Shown: positions 60,840-64,000 of the stretch, one piece after another | How positions within the stretch are numbered: position 1 is the stretch's first letter | Layout: each line of letters opens with the position of its first letter | Assembly (NCBI RefSeq): GCF_042684485.1 | Contig: NZ_JBHULM010000011.1 | Span: forward strand, 1,302,001 to 1,366,000 | DNA length: 64,000 nucleotides | Origin: Oceanihabitans gracilariae | Lineage (GTDB): Bacteria; Bacteroidota; Bacteroidia; Flavobacteriales; Flavobacteriaceae | Direction: 5' to 3' | The notes under the pieces: generated by a model | The model's input: the letters and a program-made list of their open reading frames with translations, nothing else | Told to the model about the DNA's origin: nothing | Databases searched by the model: none | Made by a program: the position numbers and the translations under genes

Positions 60840-61709
60840 ATGTTATCATTTAAACCAAAAGAGCTTTCAACAGGAAAATTACATGCTTATTTATTAAGTG
60901 CAGTTGCGCCTAGACCTATTGCTTTTGCTAGTACTATAGATGCAAATGGCAATCCTAATTTGTCACCTTTTAGTTTTTTTAATGTGTTTAGTGCAAATCC
61001 GCCAATTTTAATATTTTCGCCAGCGCGAAGAGTTAGAGATAATACTACAAAGCATACACTTGAAAATGTAGAAGCTGTAAAAGAGGTAGTGATTAATGTA
61101 GTAAATCATGATTTGGTACAACAAATGTCTTTAAGTAGTACAGAGTATGCTGAAGGTGTAAATGAGTTTGAAAAAGCGGGATTAAGCATGTTGGCATCAG
61201 ATGTAGTAAAGCCGTTTCGTGTAGCAGAATCTCCAGTGCAACTAGAGTGTAAAGTAAACGAAATTGTAAAACTAGGTGCTGAAGGTGGAGCAGGTAATTT
61301 AGTGATTTGCGAAGTAGTAAAACTACATATTGCAGAACACGTTTTAAATGAAGATCAATCTATTAACCAAGAGCTTTTAGATTTAGTAGCAAGAGCAGGA
61401 GGAAGTTATTATAGTAGAGCGAAAAATGGTTTTTTTGAAATACCTAAACCATTAACTACCTTAGGAATTGGAGTAGATGCTTTGCCAGAAGAAATAAAAA
61501 AGAGCTCGGTTTTAACAGGAAATGATTTAGGTATGCTAGCAAATGTTGCAGCATTACCAACACAAGAAAATATAGATTTGTTTATTAAAGAAGCTGAAGA
61601 TAAATGTCCGCATATATTAAAAGCATCTACTGAAGATAAACATAAAAAAGCACAAGATTATTTAAAAAATAATGACGTAGATAGTGCTTTAAAGTTGCTA
61701 TTATCGTAA
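60840..61709 (+). CDS. flavin reductase-like FMN-binding protein
   Basis: 289 residues. Flavin-reductase-like (DIM6/NTAB) split barrel: LLSAVAPRPIAFASTIDANGNPNLSPFSFFNVFSANPPILIFSP (17-60), KEVVINVVNHDL, and KLGAEGGAGNLVICEVVKLHI. A roughly 100-residue helical C-terminal extension (from about residue 190) follows the barrel. Binds FMN or acts as an FMN oxidoreductase; substrate unknown. 45 bases before the DUF3127 gene. Confidence 0.88.
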   Translation: MLSFKPKELSTGKLHAYLLSAVAPRPIAFASTIDANGNPNLSPFSFFNVFSANPPILIFSPARRVRDNTTKHTLENVEAVKEVVINVVNHDLVQQMSLSSTEYAEGVNEFEKAGLSMLASDVVKPFRVAESPVQLECKVNEIVKLGAEGGAGNLVICEVVKLHIAEHVLNEDQSINQELLDLVARAGGSYYSRAKNGFFEIPKPLTTLGIGVDALPEEIKKSSVLTGNDLGMLANVAALPTQENIDLFIKEAEDKCPHILKASTEDKHKKAQDYLKNNDVDSALKLLLS

Positions 61710-61754
61710 AATAGCATTTTTAAAATTTAGACGAATATTTAATAATTATATACC

Positions 61755-62132
61755 ATGGAAGTACAAGGAAAAGTAAAAATGATTGGAGAAACTCAAACTT
61801 TTGGAAGTAATGGGTTTAGAAAAAGAGAATTAGTAGTAACAACAGATGAACAATATCCTCAACATATACTTGTAGAGTTTGTGCAAGATAAAACAGATCT
61901 TTTAAACAACTACCAAGTAGGACAAGCAGTAAAAGTAAACATCAATTTAAGAGGTAGAGAATGGGTTAATCCACAAGGAGAAACAAAATACTTTAACTCT
62001 ATTCAAGGATGGAGAATTGAAGCTTTACAAGCAGGAAGTGCAGCAGGTGAAATGCCTCCAGTACCACCAGCAGATGCTTTTGAGCCTGCTTCAAATGTAA
62101 AAGAAGAAGATCACGACGATTTACCATTTTAG
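61755..62132 (+). CDS. DUF3127 protein with SSB-like acidic tail
   Basis: 125 residues. Residues 1-95 form a predicted OB-fold (MEVQGKVKMIGETQTFGSNGFRKRELVVTT, QHILVEFVQDK, VNINLRGREWVNPQGETKYFNSIQGWRIE). A flexible Pro/Ala linker and the tip EEDHDDLPF follow. The tip is the same as the partner-docking tip of the ssb product in this window. This suggests single-stranded nucleic-acid binding and use of the SSB partner set. Family function unproven. Confidence 0.85.
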   Translation: MEVQGKVKMIGETQTFGSNGFRKRELVVTTDEQYPQHILVEFVQDKTDLLNNYQVGQAVKVNINLRGREWVNPQGETKYFNSIQGWRIEALQAGSAAGEMPPVPPADAFEPASNVKEEDHDDLPF

Positions 62133-62181
62133 TAATAAATAAATGGTGTAGCCTTAAGTACATACTAAAGGTTTCAAATAA

Positions 62182-62217
62182 AAAACCTCAATGCTTAAAT
62201 GTCATTGAGGTTTTTTT
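62182..62217 (+). terminator. terminator after the DUF3127 gene
   Basis: AAAACCTCAATG / CATTGAGGTTTT stem with a 9-base loop and T run. Confidence 0.85.
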
Positions 62218-62227
62218 ATTTTAGCGT

Positions 62228-62854
62228 ATGCATTTATTAAATCAAAATATAGAATTTCCAAACGTTACAGAAGCAGACGACGATGGTTTGCTTGCTATTG
62301 GTGGCGATTTAAGTGTAGAACGACTTTTGTTAGCATACAAAAGTGGCATATTTCCTTGGTTTAACAGTAACGATCCTATTTTATGGTGGTCTCCAGACCC
62401 AAGGTTTGTGCTATTTCCAGAAAAACTAAAAGTCTCTAAAAGCATGAAACAAGTGCTTAAAAAAGCAAATTTTACAGTAACAGTAAATCAAGATTTTTTA
62501 AGTGTAATTCAAGAGTGTTCTATAGCAAAACGCCAAGGACAATCGGGAACATGGATTACAGATTCTATGGTGCAAGCATATTTGAAATTACACCAATTGG
62601 GTTATGCAAAATCTGTGGAGGTTTGGCAAGATGAGGTACTTGTAGCAGGATTGTATGGTGTAGATTTAAATAATGGTGTTTTTTGTGGCGAAAGTATGTT
62701 TACTAAAGTAAGCAATGCTAGTAAAGTTGCCTTTATCACCTTTATACAAAACACAAACTACAAACTTATAGACTGCCAAGTATATACCAATCATTTAGAA
62801 AGCTTAGGCGCTGAAGATATTGCTAGAGAAGAATTTTTACAATACCTATACTAG
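62228..62854 (+). CDS. aat: leucyl/phenylalanyl-tRNA-protein transferase
   Basis: 208 residues. Adds Leu or Phe to proteins with basic N-termini, marking them for ClpAP. FPNVTEADDDGLLAIGGDLSVERLLLAYKSGIFPWF, WWSPDPRFVLFP, SGTWITDSMVQAYLKLHQLGYAKSVEVW and GLYGVDLNNGVFCGESMF cover the full family pattern. The start sits just past the preceding terminator. Confidence 0.96.
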   Translation: MHLLNQNIEFPNVTEADDDGLLAIGGDLSVERLLLAYKSGIFPWFNSNDPILWWSPDPRFVLFPEKLKVSKSMKQVLKKANFTVTVNQDFLSVIQECSIAKRQGQSGTWITDSMVQAYLKLHQLGYAKSVEVWQDEVLVAGLYGVDLNNGVFCGESMFTKVSNASKVAFITFIQNTNYKLIDCQVYTNHLESLGAEDIAREEFLQYLY

Positions 62855-62881
62855 CTTTTGCTTAATACTCTAAAGTTTTAA

Positions 62882-63445
62882 TTATACCTCATTATACCTA
62901 AAACAACCAACCTCATGGTCATTTACCATTCCTGTTGCTTGCATGTGTGCATATATAACAGTAGAACCTACAAACTTAAAACCTCGTTTTTTTAAATCTT
63001 TACTTAAAGCATCACTAATAGCAGTATTTGCAGGAGCATCTTTGTAGTTTTTAATGTTGTTTTTTATAGGCTTTCCATCTACAAAAGCCCAAATGTATGT
63101 AGAAAAACTGCCAAATTCTTCTTGAATTTTTATAAAAGCTTGCGCATTGGTTATGGTTGCTTTTATTTTTAGTTTATTTCTTATTATTCCAGCATTTTCT
63201 AAAAGCGAATCTACTTTTTCTTGCTTGTATTTTGCAATCTTTTTATAGTCAAACTGATCAAAAGCATCATGAAAATTTTTACGTTTTCGTAAAACAGTTA
63301 TCCAACTTAGTCCTGCTTGAAAGGTTTCTAAAATTAAAAATTCAAAAATGGTTTCATCATCATAAACCGGAACTCCCCATTCATGATCGTGATATGCTTC
63401 ATATAAAGCATCTCCTACACACCAACCACACCTATGTTTTTCCAT
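62882..63445 (-). CDS. tag: DNA-3-methyladenine glycosylase I
   Basis: 187 residues. Removes 3-methyladenine from DNA. Zinc ligands C6 (RCGWC), H19 (AYHDHEWG), H177 and C181 (NDHEVGCF) match the E. coli Tag zinc site. Base-pocket segment YDDETIFEFLILETFQAGLSWITVLRKR. Convergent with aat and divergent from the thioredoxin-family gene. Confidence 0.96.
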   Translation of the reverse strand: MEKHRCGWCVGDALYEAYHDHEWGVPVYDDETIFEFLILETFQAGLSWITVLRKRKNFHDAFDQFDYKKIAKYKQEKVDSLLENAGIIRNKLKIKATITNAQAFIKIQEEFGSFSTYIWAFVDGKPIKNNIKNYKDAPANTAISDALSKDLKKRGFKFVGSTVIYAHMQATGMVNDHEVGCFRYNEV

Positions 63446-63500
63446 ATTACCAATTTATGTTTATTGTAAGTTTTGGTTATAAAGATAGACATAGATATGA

Positions 63501-63518
63501 CATAAATCATAATTTATG
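63501..63518. promoter_or_regulatory. dyad between tag and the thioredoxin-family gene
   Basis: CATAAAT-CATA-ATTTATG, a perfect 7-base inverted repeat in the middle of a 112-base divergent spacer. Possible shared operator; no protein assigned. Confidence 0.35.
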
Positions 63519-63557
63519 AGTAGAGATACTACTATTTTTACACAAAGAAATAAGACA

Positions 63558-64000
63558 ATGACAGATATAATTAAAGAAAGTTTAGATAAAAGTATTACCT
63601 ATCCAGAATATGCTACATTGGTAAATACTTTAGCCGAAAATAACGATACTACAGGAACAGATAAATCTGAAAATCTTGTAGAATATACCAAGCTTAATGC
63701 AAGAAGAATGAAGCGTTGGGATAAAACCTTAAAGGTTAATGAGGCTGTTAAAGAGCAAATTGAAAAAATAGATAAAAAAATAACTTGGTTGGTACTTACA
63801 GAAAGTTGGTGTGGTGATGCTGCTCATGTTGTTCCTGTAATGCAAAAAGTTGCAGAACTGAATAAAAACATAGATGTAAAAGTGGTGCTGCGTGATGAAA
63901 ATGAAGCTTTAATGAATAACTTTTTAACCAATGGAGGAAAAGCAATACCAAAATTAATTATGGTAGATGATGCTTCTGGTGAAGTGATAAATACTTTTGG
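63558..64000 (+). CDS. thioredoxin-family protein, 5' part (3' end outside window)
   Basis: The ATG at 63558 opens a frame that stays open to the last base, about 147 codons. A helical N-terminal part (MTDIIKESLDKSITYPEYAT) leads to the thioredoxin-like core: ITWLVLTESWCGDAAHVVPVMQKVAEL, where the CxxC position has a single Cys (WCGDA), then VKVVLRDENEALMNNFLTNGGKAIPKLIMVDD with the cis-Pro. Bacteroidota members of this thioredoxin_9 type are cytoplasmic; function unknown. Confidence 0.85.
   Translation, partial: MTDIIKESLDKSITYPEYATLVNTLAENNDTTGTDKSENLVEYTKLNARRMKRWDKTLKVNEAVKEQIEKIDKKITWLVLTESWCGDAAHVVPVMQKVAELNKNIDVKVVLRDENEALMNNFLTNGGKAIPKLIMVDDASGEVINTF

Overview
The window is an AT-rich chromosomal segment of a gliding, probably marine member of the Flavobacteriaceae (Bacteroidota). 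The evidence is gldE and gldD, a type IX secretion (T9SS) adhesin with a type B sorting domain next to PorP/SprF and PorE-like proteins, Flavobacteriia-type promoters (TTTG near -33, TAnnTTTG near -7) and phylum-typical families (DUF4199, DUF4301, DUF3127, bacterial GGGP-synthase homologue). The genus cannot be fixed from the sequence. I saw no rRNA, tRNA, CRISPR array, transposase or prophage.

Layout. 1-522: 3' end of glycyl-tRNA synthetase. 713-8627 (minus strand): heavy-metal export operon of a His-rich small protein, an RND pump fused in frame to its TolC-like outer-membrane channel, a lipoprotein adaptor and a P1B-4 ATPase, with two inverted repeats upstream. 8687-12121: large outer-membrane protein of unknown function. 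12256-15179: exonuclease III, OmpA-like lipoprotein, Tas-type aldo/keto reductase. 15424-23605: T9SS adhesin (four Fn3-CUB modules), PorP/SprF and PorE-like protein. 23773-26036: RNase G, a 30-residue basic protein and HU, with a strongly structured spacer before rng. 26172-29742: mutY-ssb-gldE-gldD. 29791-34726: HMA/metallothionein-like lipoprotein, EamA exporter, M16 peptidase pair. 34911-36387: DUF4199 protein, then rplU (with a C-terminal extension) and rpmA.

36678-46274 is the most interesting block: sodium/solute symporter, AMP-forming acyl-CoA ligase, exported alpha/beta hydrolase, unknown helical-repeat protein, TonB-dependent receptor, cytoplasmic alpha/beta hydrolase and 3-hydroxybutyrate dehydrogenase carrying the full set of known substrate residues. 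I read it as a candidate locus for importing and degrading 3-hydroxybutyrate esters or oligomers. It would be the polyester counterpart of a polysaccharide-utilisation locus.

46370-64000: a beta-rich membrane protein of possible foreign origin, DUF1569 protein, ahcY, PPTase, GGGPS homologue, a tightly overlapping thiamine-salvage operon (MTH1187-type protein, PnuC/PnuT, NadR-like kinase, DUF4301, ArfB), then a TPP riboswitch controlling a TonB receptor. After these come a degenerate Rieske-like lipoprotein, greA with a two-hairpin leader, HIT protein, zinc-ribbon membrane protein, sensor kinase, flavin reductase, a DUF3127 protein with an SSB-like tail, aat, tag and the 5' part of a thioredoxin-family gene cut by the window end.
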